Shown: positions 16,691 through 25,316 of the stretch, one piece after another
How positions within the stretch are numbered: the stretch's first letter is position 1
Layout of the letters: each line of letters begins with the position of its first letter
Assembly: GCF_016865235.1 (NCBI RefSeq)
Contig: NZ_CP064030.1
Coordinates: 3,224,001-3,288,000, forward strand
From: Dyella caseinilytica
Lineage (GTDB): Bacteria > Pseudomonadota > Gammaproteobacteria > Xanthomonadales > Rhodanobacteraceae
DNA length: 64,000 nt
Direction of reading: 5' to 3'
The notes under the pieces: model-generated
The model's input: only the letters and a program-made list of their open reading frames with translations
Told to the model about the DNA's origin: nothing
Databases searched by the model: none
Translations under genes and position numbers: made by a program

Positions 16691-17413
16691 ATGAGCGACC
16701 AGCTAAAGTACCGACGCATCCTGCTCAAGCTCTCCGGCGAGGCATTGATGGGGGATGCCGACTACGGCATCGACCCCAAAGTGATCGGCCGCCTGGCCGA
16801 CGAAATCATTGAAATCCAGCGTATCGGCATTCAGATCGGCGTAGTGATCGGCGGCGGCAACATCTTCCGCGGCGCGGGCTTGGCGGCAGCCGGCATGGAC
16901 CGCGTCACCGGCGATCATATGGGCATGCTGGCCACGGTCATGAACGCACTGGCCATGCAGGACGCCGTCGAGAAGCGCGGTGGCTTCGCACGCGTGATGA
17001 GCGCCATCCAGATCCACGACGTGGCCGAGGACTTCATCCGCCGCCGGGCCATCCGGCACATCGAGAAGGGTCGTATCGCGCTGTTCGCGGCCGGTACCGG
17101 CAACCCCTTCTTCACCACCGATTCTGCCGCCGCGCTGCGTGCGGTCGAGCTCGGAGCGGACCTCTTGCTCAAAGCCACCAAGGTCGATGGCGTGTACAGC
17201 GCCGATCCAGCCAAGGTCCACGATGCCGAGCGTTTCGAGCAGCTCAGCTACGACCAGGTGATCGAACGCAAGCTCGCCGTGATGGACACTGCCGCCATCG
17301 CGCTGTGCCGCGACCACCGCATGCCCTTGCGCATCTACGACATGACCGTTCCCGGCAACCTGATGCGCATCATGCGTGGCGAACCGATCGGCACCTTGGT
17401 CGACGCCAGCTAA
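16691..17413 (+). CDS. pyrH: UMP kinase
   Basis: This 240-residue enzyme phosphorylates UMP to UDP and belongs to the amino acid kinase fold. Signatures include RILLKLSGEALMG (ATP site), VIGGGNIFRG, DHMGMLATVMNALA (UMP site), FAAGTGNPFFTTDSAAALRA and LLLKATKVDGVYSADP. The start ATG 16691 follows CCGGAGCC as ribosome-binding site. An upstream in-frame alternative adds twelve untypical residues. Length is that of the bacterial hexameric enzyme, which is usually regulated by GTP and UTP. Confidence 0.98.
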   Translation: MSDQLKYRRILLKLSGEALMGDADYGIDPKVIGRLADEIIEIQRIGIQIGVVIGGGNIFRGAGLAAAGMDRVTGDHMGMLATVMNALAMQDAVEKRGGFARVMSAIQIHDVAEDFIRRRAIRHIEKGRIALFAAGTGNPFFTTDSAAALRAVELGADLLLKATKVDGVYSADPAKVHDAERFEQLSYDQVIERKLAVMDTAAIALCRDHRMPLRIYDMTVPGNLMRIMRGEPIGTLVDAS

Positions 17414-17484
17414 ACCCAATAAAAAGGGCTGGCAGCGAGGGAGCACCCTGCCCTTCGCTACCTAACCCTGTCTTTTTTGCCCCC

Positions 17485-17493
17485 TGCTATAAT
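17485..17493 (+). promoter_or_regulatory. Predicted extended -10 promoter of frr
   Basis: TGCTATAAT at 17485-17493 is a perfect extended -10 element (TGn plus TATAAT), 32 bases before the frr start. No good -35 hexamer lies at the standard distance, which an extended -10 does not strictly need. Confidence 0.6.
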
Positions 17494-17525
17494 GACCGGC
17501 TTGCACGCCAACGGGTGATTACCTC

Positions 17526-18083
17526 ATGCTCAACGACATCAAGAACGATGCCCAGACCCGCATGGGCAAGAGCATCGATGCCCTCAAGCACGACTTGTCC
17601 CGCCTGCGCACCGGCCGCGCCAGCACCACGCTGGTCGACCATATCAAGGTGCCCTATTACGGCTCGGATACCGCGCTGAACCAGGTCGCATCGGTTTCGC
17701 TCGCTGACGGCCGCTCCATCGTCATCACGCCTTTCGAAAAGAACATGGTCGCTCCGATCGAAAAGGCCCTGCTGGCTTCGGACATCGGTATCACGCCGAC
17801 CACGGCCGGCACGGTGATTCGCCTGAACATGCCGCCGCTTACCGAAGAGCGCCGCCGCGAACTGGCCAAGCACGTGTCACACGAAGGCGAAAACGCCAAG
17901 ATCGCGATCCGCAATGTGCGCCGTGACGCCTTGCAGCACGTCAAAGATCTGCTGAAAGAAAAGCAGATCACCGAAGACGAAGAGCGCAAGGCCGACGAAG
18001 AGATCCAGAAGCTCACCGACCGCTTCGTCAAAGAAGTCGACACCGTGGCGAAAGCCAAAGAAGAAGAACTGATGGCGATGTAA
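17526..18083 (+). CDS. frr: Ribosome recycling factor
   Basis: This 185-residue, two-domain protein splits post-termination ribosomes together with EF-G. It has the signature LRTGRASTTLVDHIKVPYYG near residue 30, the LP-type VIRLNMPPLTEERRRELAKH region, and the long C-terminal helix with AIRNVRRDALQ and EDEERKADEEIQKLTD. Length is exactly normal. It has its own putative promoter and lies 112 bases after pyrH. Confidence 0.98.
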   Translation: MLNDIKNDAQTRMGKSIDALKHDLSRLRTGRASTTLVDHIKVPYYGSDTALNQVASVSLADGRSIVITPFEKNMVAPIEKALLASDIGITPTTAGTVIRLNMPPLTEERRRELAKHVSHEGENAKIAIRNVRRDALQHVKDLLKEKQITEDEERKADEEIQKLTDRFVKEVDTVAKAKEEELMAM

Positions 18084-18392
18084 TTCATCGCCATCGTGAG
18101 GCGTGCCGCATGAACGCCGCTTCCAGCCTATGGAAACGCATTTTCGCGGCACCACGATTCCACGCTCTCGATCGGGGAGAGGGCAACGGGTGACAGGCCA
18201 TAGCAAGCTACCGCGAAGTCCTGAAAGGCGACGGATAAATACCATGCCTGCATGCCGTTCAGGCATCTGTCCGGGACGGCTTTCCACCCTGAAGAGGCCA
18301 TGCAGCGATCAAACATGGCCATTCTCTGACGAACACGTTTTCCGCACCGGCTCCAGCGAGGCAAGCAGCGCCGTTAACGCTACGCTCCATCC
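18084..18392. other. 309-base region before uppS with hairpins and a degenerate REP-like copy
   Basis: No protein-coding gene is convincing here. Two inverted repeats are visible: ATGCCTG (18244-18250) with CAGGCAT (18260-18266), and GGCCATG (18296-18302) with CATGGCC (18314-18320). Around 18165-18196, CTCTC-gatcgg-GGAGAGGG followed by a GGGTGA tail resembles a decayed copy of the REP-like unit found at 28866-28999. Confidence 0.4.
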
Positions 18393-19130
18393 ATGACCAC
18401 GACCCCGCAAACCTACATACCTCGGCATATCGGCATCGTGATGGATGGCAATGGCCGCTGGGCGAAAGCGCGCCACCGTCCGCGCAGCTTCGGTCATAAC
18501 GCCGGCCGCAAAGCGGTGCGCGAAGTGGTGGAAGGCTGCCTGCGCCAGGGTGTGGAGGCGCTGACGTTGTTTGCCTTCTCCAGCGAGAACTGGAAACGGC
18601 CGGAAGAAGAAGTGGGGGCGCTGCTGGATCTATTCGTGCGCGCGCTCGACAAAGAAGTCGATGAGCTGGACCAAAACGGTGTGCGCCTGCGCTTCATCGG
18701 AGATCTGGACGCTTTCGACAAACCTTTGCAGCAACGCATGCTTGCAGCCATGAAGCGTACGGCCGGCAACGTGAAGCTGCAGATGAACATCGCGGTCAAC
18801 TATGGCGGCCGCTGGGATGTCGTGCAGGCAGCACGCAAGCTCGCCACCGCGGTGGCGCGCGGTGACATGCAGGTGGATGCTATCGACGAAGCCGAGTTCG
18901 ACCGCTGGACCAGCCTGGGCGAACTGCCGCCGCTGGATCTTTTCATTCGCACCGGCGGTGATCGCCGCGTCAGCAATTTCCTGTTGTGGCAGCTGGCCTA
19001 TGCGGAGCTGTATTTCACCGATACGCTGTGGCCCGATTTCAATCAGATCTCGTTGCAGCACGCCATCAATGACTTTGCCCGCCGTGAACGCCGCTTTGGC
19101 CGAACCGGTGATCAGGTCGCCCAGGCCTGA
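18393..19130 (+). CDS. uppS: Undecaprenyl diphosphate synthase (cis-prenyltransferase)
   Basis: This 245-residue enzyme condenses isopentenyl diphosphates onto farnesyl diphosphate to make the C55 lipid carrier for peptidoglycan and O-antigen. Key motifs are HIGIVMDGNGRWAKARHRPR (catalytic Asp18), TLFAFSSENWKRP and, near the C-terminus, DLFIRTGGDRRVSNFLLWQL. All substrate-binding residues are present. It depends on the isoprenoid pathway, which is relevant because the neighbouring dxr copy looks inactive. cdsA follows after 16 bases. Confidence 0.97.
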   Translation: MTTTPQTYIPRHIGIVMDGNGRWAKARHRPRSFGHNAGRKAVREVVEGCLRQGVEALTLFAFSSENWKRPEEEVGALLDLFVRALDKEVDELDQNGVRLRFIGDLDAFDKPLQQRMLAAMKRTAGNVKLQMNIAVNYGGRWDVVQAARKLATAVARGDMQVDAIDEAEFDRWTSLGELPPLDLFIRTGGDRRVSNFLLWQLAYAELYFTDTLWPDFNQISLQHAINDFARRERRFGRTGDQVAQA

Positions 19131-19146
19131 TCACTAAGGAGTCGTC

Positions 19147-19968
19147 ATGCTGCGACAGCGCGTCCTTACCGCCCTGCTCCTCGCCCCGCTAGTCATCCTG
19201 CTGATCCTGTTGCTGCCAACAGACATCTTCGCTTGGCTGCTGGCAGGCGCTTTTCTGGCGGCCACGTGGGAATGGACGCGCCTGTCCGGCATGAAAAGCC
19301 GCCGCAACCGGGGTGTGGTGTTGGGCGCGGCCGTCGTGCTGTTCGTCGTGCTGTGGCTGCTGCGGGCTTCGACATGGTTGTGGCCGGCGCTGATGGTTGC
19401 TGGCGTGGCGTGGTGGCTGACGGTCTGTGTGTGGCTGCGCCATTTCGCCTTCGCCGCAGCGCCGACGCCGGAAAACCGCAACCTGAAACTGTTCGCCGGA
19501 CTGTTCGTTATTTTTCCTGCCTGGGTTGCCGCACTGAGCATTCATGGCAGCGAGCCGCACGGCCATATCTGGGTGTTCCTGGCGATGCTGCTGGTCTGGG
19601 CTGCCGATACCGGCGCCTTTTTCGCCGGGCGTTTCTTCGGCAAGCGCAAGCTGGCTCCGCAGATCAGCCCCGGCAAGACCTGGGCTGGCGTCTATGGCGC
19701 CTTCGTCACCAGCTCCGTGGCGATCGCTGCCGGCGGGTGGCTGCTGGGGGTGCGTGACGCACGGCTGATCGGACTGATCATCGTGACGGTCGTGACCGTG
19801 GCCAGCTCGATCGTCGGCGATCTGCTGGAAAGCCTGATGAAGCGCCACGCCAACGTGAAAGATTCCGGCGCGCTGTTTCCAGGTCATGGCGGGCTGCTCG
19901 ATCGTCTCGACAGCGTCTTCGCCGCCCTGCCGGTCTTTGCCCTCGGCAAGCTGCTGCTGGGCTTCTGA
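19147..19968 (+). CDS. cdsA: Phosphatidate cytidylyltransferase
   Basis: This 273-residue inner-membrane enzyme makes CDP-diacylglycerol from phosphatidate and CTP, the branch point of phospholipid synthesis. It has about eight hydrophobic segments. The C-terminal CDP-DAG synthase signature is split as SPGKTWAGVYGAF, then DLLESLMKRHANVKDSG and PGHGGLLDRLDS, with the conserved Lys and Asp residues for metal binding. The start follows AAGGAG. The stop lies 10 bases before the dxr-like gene. Confidence 0.96.
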   Translation: MLRQRVLTALLLAPLVILLILLLPTDIFAWLLAGAFLAATWEWTRLSGMKSRRNRGVVLGAAVVLFVVLWLLRASTWLWPALMVAGVAWWLTVCVWLRHFAFAAAPTPENRNLKLFAGLFVIFPAWVAALSIHGSEPHGHIWVFLAMLLVWAADTGAFFAGRFFGKRKLAPQISPGKTWAGVYGAFVTSSVAIAAGGWLLGVRDARLIGLIIVTVVTVASSIVGDLLESLMKRHANVKDSGALFPGHGGLLDRLDSVFAALPVFALGKLLLGF

Positions 19969-19978
19969 GTAGCACTCC

Positions 19979-21151
19979 GTGATTCGCCAGGTTGCAGTCC
20001 TTGATGCAACCGGCGCGATCGGCCAGAGCGCGCTCGACTTCATCCGGCTTCATCCAGACCGCTACCGTGCCAGCGTGCTGAGCAGCCATAGGCATGTCAG
20101 CGCACTGGTACAACAGTGCACGTTGCACCAGCCAGGCCTCGCGATTATCGAGGACGCAGCGCTGGAAGCCGAACTGGCGCGCCGATTGGCAAGTGCGGGG
20201 GTGCGATGCGATATCGCCAGCGGGCCTCACGCGCTGATTCATGCCGCCGCCTCAGCACTATGCAATATCGCCGTGATCGCGATCTCCGGCTGGACCGGGA
20301 TCGAAGCCGCCCTCGCGGCAGCGCGGACTGGCAAGCACGTGCTACTGGGTAACCTCGAAACTGCCGCCATGGCCGGCTTGTTGCTGCGTCAGGCAGCGGC
20401 CGAAAGCGGCGGCAGGCTGATCCCACTGGATCCGGTGTTGCAAGCCGCCTCGCGGTGCCTGAGCCAAACCCCGGCGCAGCATGAAGTGCGGCGCTTGACT
20501 CTCGCCGACGCGGGCGGCCCATTCAGGGGGCTGGGCCGCGCGGCCCTGATGACGGTTACGCCGGAGCAAACCTGTAAGTCCGCAGAGTTTGAATGGACGC
20601 GCCGTGACGCCGTGAACGCGGCAAGCCAGATGCGAAACGGCCAGCAAGTCATCGCGGCCCATGCCCTGTTCGACATAACACCCGACCAGATCGAAACCCG
20701 GCTTCACCCCTGGGGGCAGCCTCATACTGAAGTCGAGTTTGCCGATGGCTCCCTGCAAGCCCGGCGAGGGCATTCAGAGGGGCACGCCATCTTTTCCTGG
20801 GCATTGGCGTGGCCAGAGTCCGCCGATGCAGAGGATCGCCTCCAGCCGCCTGCCAAAGCCGCTGTACCGCCGCCCTTGGAGAAACCGGATCTCGCCACCT
20901 TCCGCTGCCTGTCGCTCGCCTACGAGGCGCTGCGGGCGGGTGGTGACGCGCCCGTCATCCTGAATGCCGCTAACGCGGTCGCCGTGGAGGCCTTTCTGGC
21001 GGGCACCCTGCCTTTTCTGTCGATTGCCGATCTGATCGAGCAGGTTTTGACGGAACTGCCGCCCCAGTCCGTGGTCGATATCCAAACCCTGCGCGAACAT
21101 CACCGGACCGCCCGTGAGGCTGCCCGACAGGTACTTCGCAACGCTTGCTGA
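19979..21151 (+). CDS. DXP reductoisomerase homologue lacking active-site residues
   Basis: The 390-residue product aligns over its full length with IspC/Dxr and sits at the dxr position between cdsA and rseP. Family marks remain: a degraded dinucleotide motif (DATGAIGQSALD), AGGPFRG, VTPEQ, HALF and the C-terminal LNAANAVAVEAFLAG. However, the E. coli functional residues Lys125, Glu152, Ser186, His209, Asn227, Lys228 and Glu231 correspond here to Leu126, Val153, Ala178, Ser201, Arg219, Asn220 and Gln223. Only the metal ligand Asp150 (Asp151 here) is kept. The NKES and DSEHNA motifs are gone. There is no frameshift or stop, so the reading frame is maintained. A reductoisomerase reaction looks impossible; a structural or regulatory role, or a drifting relic, is inferred. 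Confidence 0.9.
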   Translation: MIRQVAVLDATGAIGQSALDFIRLHPDRYRASVLSSHRHVSALVQQCTLHQPGLAIIEDAALEAELARRLASAGVRCDIASGPHALIHAAASALCNIAVIAISGWTGIEAALAAARTGKHVLLGNLETAAMAGLLLRQAAAESGGRLIPLDPVLQAASRCLSQTPAQHEVRRLTLADAGGPFRGLGRAALMTVTPEQTCKSAEFEWTRRDAVNAASQMRNGQQVIAAHALFDITPDQIETRLHPWGQPHTEVEFADGSLQARRGHSEGHAIFSWALAWPESADAEDRLQPPAKAAVPPPLEKPDLATFRCLSLAYEALRAGGDAPVILNAANAVAVEAFLAGTLPFLSIADLIEQVLTELPPQSVVDIQTLREHHRTAREAARQVLRNAC

Positions 21152-21186
21152 TAAGCTTTGAGTTCCCTAGAGACGTACCTGACTTG

Positions 21187-22536
21187 ATGAATCCCTTTTT
21201 CGGCTCGGTGTTCTGGTTGCTGGTCACGCTTGGCGTGCTAGTGACCTTTCACGAATTCGGACACTATTGGGTCGCCCGCCGTTGCGGCGTGAAGGTGCTG
21301 CGCTTCTCGGTCGGTTTCGGCCGCGCCATCTGGAAACGCATCGGCCGCGACGGCACCGAATATCAGATCGCAGCAATCCCGCTGGGCGGCTACGTCAAGA
21401 TGCTCGATGCCCGCGAGGGCGATGTCGATCCCGCCCTGCGTGATCAAGAGTTCACAGCGCAGCCGATCTGGAAGCGCATTGCCATCGTTGCCGCCGGTCC
21501 CGGCTTCAACATCATCTTTACCATTGCTGCGTTCTGGCTGATGTTCGTGTTGGGGCGCGCCGATTACGCCCCCATTGTGTCAGCCGCGCCGCAAAGTCTC
21601 GCAGCCCAGGCAGGTATTCAGCCGGGCGATCGCCTGCTTACCGTCGGCGGTGAGCCGGTGATGACGTGGAGCGGTTCGGCCGATCTGATCGCCAACGCAC
21701 TCTTGAGCCGCACACCGCTACCGATCACGGTTCGCGGTAGCGATGGTACGCAGCGCTCAATCGTCCTGCCGCTCAATCGCCTGCCAGCAGGCGAAGACAT
21801 CGGCCAATACTTCGACAAGCTCGGCATCGAGCCGGCGCCGGCGCCCGCCATCGTAGCGACGGTGGCACCCGGTTACCCGGCAGCCACCGCGGGTATGCAG
21901 GCCGGTGATCACGTACTAAGCGTCGACGGGATTGCCGTAAAAAACTTCGACGACCTCAGCAAGCAGATCGTCGCCAATGCGGCGAAGTCGCCGACGCTGT
22001 CCCTGGACGTCTTGCGCAACGGCAAGCCGATGCACTTCGCGGTCACCGCACGCATGGATGCTTCCGGTAGCGGCGCCCCGCATTGGGTCATCGGCGTAGC
22101 GCAGCAGCCGCTTGAAACCGCGATCCAGCACTATGGCCCGCTCAAAGCACTGACCGAATCGCTCAGCCTCACCTGGCAGCGCACCACCGATACCTTCGGT
22201 ATGGTCGGCAAGATGCTGTCGGGCGAAGCCTCGACCAAGAACATTTCCGGGATAGTCGGCATCGCCCAGGCAGCCAACATGTCGGCCCACGCCGGGCTGG
22301 ACCGGTTCCTGGAATTCCTCGGTCTGGTGTCGCTCAGCCTGGCGATCATCAACCTGCTGCCCATACCAATCTTGGACGGCGGGCACCTACTGTATTACCT
22401 TATCGAGCTGATCAAAGGCAGCCCGGTCAGCGAACGGACCATGATCGCGGGCCAGTACGTGGGTCTCGCTCTGTTGGTCACGCTGACGGTGTTGACGTTC
22501 TACAACGACATCCATCGCATCATCCTGCCCTCGTGA
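21187..22536 (+). CDS. rseP: Site-2 intramembrane metalloprotease RseP
   Basis: This 449-residue inner-membrane protease completes cleavage of the anti-sigma-E factor in the envelope stress response. The zinc site HEFGH (His22, Glu23, His26) is in the first helix. The second catalytic motif, NLLPIPILDGGH, is near the C-terminus. Two PDZ domains lie between them (around residues 130-210, AAQAGIQPGDRLLTVGG, and 225-300, AATAGMQAGDHVLSVDG). ATG 21187 gives the normal start; the longer frame to 21145 adds an unlikely N-terminus. bamA follows after a 221-base spacer. Confidence 0.97.
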   Translation: MNPFFGSVFWLLVTLGVLVTFHEFGHYWVARRCGVKVLRFSVGFGRAIWKRIGRDGTEYQIAAIPLGGYVKMLDAREGDVDPALRDQEFTAQPIWKRIAIVAAGPGFNIIFTIAAFWLMFVLGRADYAPIVSAAPQSLAAQAGIQPGDRLLTVGGEPVMTWSGSADLIANALLSRTPLPITVRGSDGTQRSIVLPLNRLPAGEDIGQYFDKLGIEPAPAPAIVATVAPGYPAATAGMQAGDHVLSVDGIAVKNFDDLSKQIVANAAKSPTLSLDVLRNGKPMHFAVTARMDASGSGAPHWVIGVAQQPLETAIQHYGPLKALTESLSLTWQRTTDTFGMVGKMLSGEASTKNISGIVGIAQAANMSAHAGLDRFLEFLGLVSLSLAIINLLPIPILDGGHLLYYLIELIKGSPVSERTMIAGQYVGLALLVTLTVLTFYNDIHRIILPS

Positions 22537-22757
22537 GACGGATGCGCGCCGCTGACAACCTCCGGTTGAACGCTGGCCGCGGCCTCCTTATCGCGTGGCA
22601 ACCCATCCGCACCGCGCGGCGTCCGGAGTCAACGCTCCGGGCATGCCAAGCGTAGTGCAGTTGAAAATACGAGGCCGGGATGATGCCGGCTTTGGAAAAA
22701 AATGTAGCGGGCCGGTCCTAATGGCCGGCCCGTCCGAATAACACAACGGAATCGACG
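22537..22757 (+). promoter_or_regulatory. rseP-bamA spacer with three hairpins
   Basis: This spacer carries CCGGAG/CTCCGG (22623-22640), GCCGG/CCGGC (22674-22690) and a strong stem GGGCCGGTC (22709-22717) with GGCCGGCCC (22723-22731) around a 5-base loop. The last one ends 26 bases before the bamA ATG. No T-run follows it. It may affect bamA mRNA stability or processing; a sigma-E promoter consensus is not obvious. Confidence 0.45.
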
Positions 22758-25187
22758 ATGAAGCGTATCGCCGCCCTGATCCTGCTTGCCTCCCTTTCTA
22801 CGAGCGTGCTCGCTCTCGAACCTTTCGTCGTTTCCGATATCCGTATCGAAGGCCTCAGCCGCATCTCTGCCGGTACGGTGTTCAACTACCTGCAGATCAA
22901 CAAAGGGGACCGCCTCACCAACGAGGAAGCCCAGCAGGCCATCCGCGCCCTCTACAACACCAAGTTCTTCAGCGATGTGGAGCTGGAGCGCGATGGCGAC
23001 ATCCTGGTGGTGAAGGTGGTCGAACGTCCGTCGATCACCAAGTTGACCATCCGCGGCAACAACGACATCAAGACTGACGACCTGAAGAAGGGTCTGAAGG
23101 ATATCGGCCTCTCCGAAGGCGAAACCTTCGACCGCCTCGCGCTTGATCGCGTGCAGCAGGAACTGATCCGCCAGTACTACAACCGCGGCAAGTACAACGT
23201 GTCGGTCAGCCCACACGTGACCCAGTTGGATCGCAACCGCGTCGCCATCGACATTGAAATCCGCGAAGGCAAGGTCGCCAAGCTCAAAGAAGTGAACATC
23301 GTCGGCAACACGGCGTTCACCACCAAAGACATCGAAAGCGATTTCGAATCAGGCACCACCAACTGGCTGTCCTGGTATTCGAAGAACGACCAGTATTCGC
23401 AGGACAAGTTGTCCGGCGACCTGAAGAAGCTGCAGTCCTACTACATGGATCGCGGCTACGCTGACTTCGGCATCGACTCGACCCAGGTCACCATCGCGCC
23501 CGACAAGCGCGCGATGTACATCGCTGCCGACGTCACCCAAGGCGACATCTACCACATTTCCGATACGCATCTGCTCGGCCAGCTGATCCTGCCGGAAGAC
23601 ACGCTGCGCAAGCTGGTGTTCGTGAAGAATGGCGACTTGTTCAACCGCCGCGCGATCGAGGCCACCTCCGATTCGATCAAGGCCCTGTTGGCCAACATCG
23701 GTTATGCCTTCGCCAAGGTGAACTCGGTTCCCAAGCTCGACAAAGAAAAGCACACCGCTGACATCACCTGGTACATCCAGCCGGGTCCGCGCGTGTATGT
23801 TCGCCGCGTCATCTTCCAGGGCAACACCCGCACCGAAGACGACGTGCTGCGCCGTGAAATGCGCCAGCTCGAAGGCTCCTGGTATTCGCAGGCGGCCATC
23901 GACCGTTCCAAGATTCGCCTGCAGCAGCTGGGCTTCTTCAAGACCGTCACCATCGACAAGCAGACCGTGCCGGGCACGGATGACGAAGTCGACCTGACGG
24001 TGAAGGTGGAAGAGCAGTCCGCCGGCAGCCTGACCTTCGGTGTGGGTTATTCACAGTACTCGGGCATCATCCTGTCCAGCTCGGTATCGCAGAACAACTT
24101 CCTCGGCACGGGCGACCGCTTCACCATCGGCGCCGAGCGCAGCGACTACCTCACCCAGATCAATGCGGGCTACTCCACTCCGTATCTGACCGACAACGGC
24201 ATCGGCCTCGGCTACAACGCATCGTTCTCGCGCGCCGACTACAGCGACCTGGGCAGCCAGTACGCCAGCTATTCGAACAGCACCAAGTCGTTCTCCACCA
24301 CGCTGACCATCCCGGTTACCGACTTCGATCGCTTGAGCGGCAGCCTGGGTATCGGCAGCACCAAGATCAATACCTACGCAGGCTATACGCCGCAGATATT
24401 GATCGACTACATGAACGCGCTGGGCCACAACACCATCCATTCGTGGACCGGTTCGTTGAGCTGGGTGCATGACACGCGCAACTCGTACTGGGCGCCCACA
24501 CACGGCGGCCAGCTGACGGCAACGGTCAGCGCGGCGCTGCCCGGCTCGACCGTGCAGTACTGGACCTTCAACGGCGAAGCCAATCACTACTGGCCGATCG
24601 GCGGCGGTTTCGTGCTGTATCTGGACGGCAAGGTCGGTTACGGCGACACCTACGGCGGCAAGACCTTCACCAGCACCACCGCGGATTACGATCCTTCTGC
24701 CAATGTTGGGTACAAGGCCGGTCAGGCGATCACCTTCCCGTTCTGGATGAACTTCTACGCCGGCGGTGTGACCGACCTGCGTGGCTTCCAAGACAACACG
24801 CTGGGTCCGCGAGCCTGCGCAGGCTCGACCTCGACTGGCGGTCCGATCCAGCCCGTCAACGGCTACTGCGCAAACAGCACCTACAGCTACGCGCAGCCGA
24901 TCGGTGGTGCCTTCAAGGTGCTGGGTACGGCAGAAGTCTACCTGCCGCTGCCGTTCCTGAAGGACATCAACACCGCACGCGTGTCGTTGTTCATGGACGT
25001 CGGCCAGGCCTACTCGACCATCCAGAACTTCAGCGCCAAGCAGCTCGATGCATCGGCCGGTGTGTCGCTGCACTGGCAGGCACCGATCGGTCCGCTGATC
25101 ATCAGCCTGGGCTTCCCGTTCCGTACGCAGGTAGGCGACAGCCAGTACGAAGAACGCATCCAGTTCACCTTCGGCAGCCAGTTCTAA
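22758..25187 (+). CDS. bamA: Outer-membrane protein assembly factor BamA
   Basis: This 809-residue Omp85 protein folds and inserts beta-barrel proteins in the outer membrane. It has a signal peptide (MKRIAALILLASLSTSVLA), five POTRA domains (from FVVSDIRIEGLSRISAGTV to about residue 420) and a C-terminal 16-strand barrel ending in Phe (IQFTFGSQF). Barrel motif VTDLRGFQDN corresponds to the conserved VRGF/Y loop. The next gene is lpxD; skp, which separates bamA and lpxD in enterobacteria, is absent. A terminator follows. Confidence 0.97.
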   Translation: MKRIAALILLASLSTSVLALEPFVVSDIRIEGLSRISAGTVFNYLQINKGDRLTNEEAQQAIRALYNTKFFSDVELERDGDILVVKVVERPSITKLTIRGNNDIKTDDLKKGLKDIGLSEGETFDRLALDRVQQELIRQYYNRGKYNVSVSPHVTQLDRNRVAIDIEIREGKVAKLKEVNIVGNTAFTTKDIESDFESGTTNWLSWYSKNDQYSQDKLSGDLKKLQSYYMDRGYADFGIDSTQVTIAPDKRAMYIAADVTQGDIYHISDTHLLGQLILPEDTLRKLVFVKNGDLFNRRAIEATSDSIKALLANIGYAFAKVNSVPKLDKEKHTADITWYIQPGPRVYVRRVIFQGNTRTEDDVLRREMRQLEGSWYSQAAIDRSKIRLQQLGFFKTVTIDKQTVPGTDDEVDLTVKVEEQSAGSLTFGVGYSQYSGIILSSSVSQNNFLGTGDRFTIGAERSDYLTQINAGYSTPYLTDNGIGLGYNASFSRADYSDLGSQYASYSNSTKSFSTTLTIPVTDFDRLSGSLGIGSTKINTYAGYTPQILIDYMNALGHNTIHSWTGSLSWVHDTRNSYWAPTHGGQLTATVSAALPGSTVQYWTFNGEANHYWPIGGGFVLYLDGKVGYGDTYGGKTFTSTTADYDPSANVGYKAGQAITFPFWMNFYAGGVTDLRGFQDNTLGPRACAGSTSTGGPIQPVNGYCANSTYSYAQPIGGAFKVLGTAEVYLPLPFLKDINTARVSLFMDVGQAYSTIQNFSAKQLDASAGVSLHWQAPIGPLIISLGFPFRTQVGDSQYEERIQFTFGSQF

Positions 25188-25212
25188 ACTGACCTGCGGG
25201 AACATGCCTATG

Positions 25213-25241
25213 GAAAGCGCGGCTATGCCGCGCTTTCTTTT
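25213..25241 (+). terminator. Intrinsic terminator after bamA
   Basis: GAAAGCGCGGC (25213-25223) pairs perfectly with GCCGCGCTTTC (25227-25237) around TAT, followed by TTTT. This is an 11-bp, GC-rich stem, so bamA and lpxD transcripts are probably separated. A TACAAT at 25281-25286 may be the -10 element for lpxD. Confidence 0.85.
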
Positions 25242-25316
25242 AGACTCGCAAGTTGCTGCGCACGGCAGGGACTGAGCCCCTACAATGCTGCGCATGCCGT
25301 GGAGCCGGAGCCCTGC

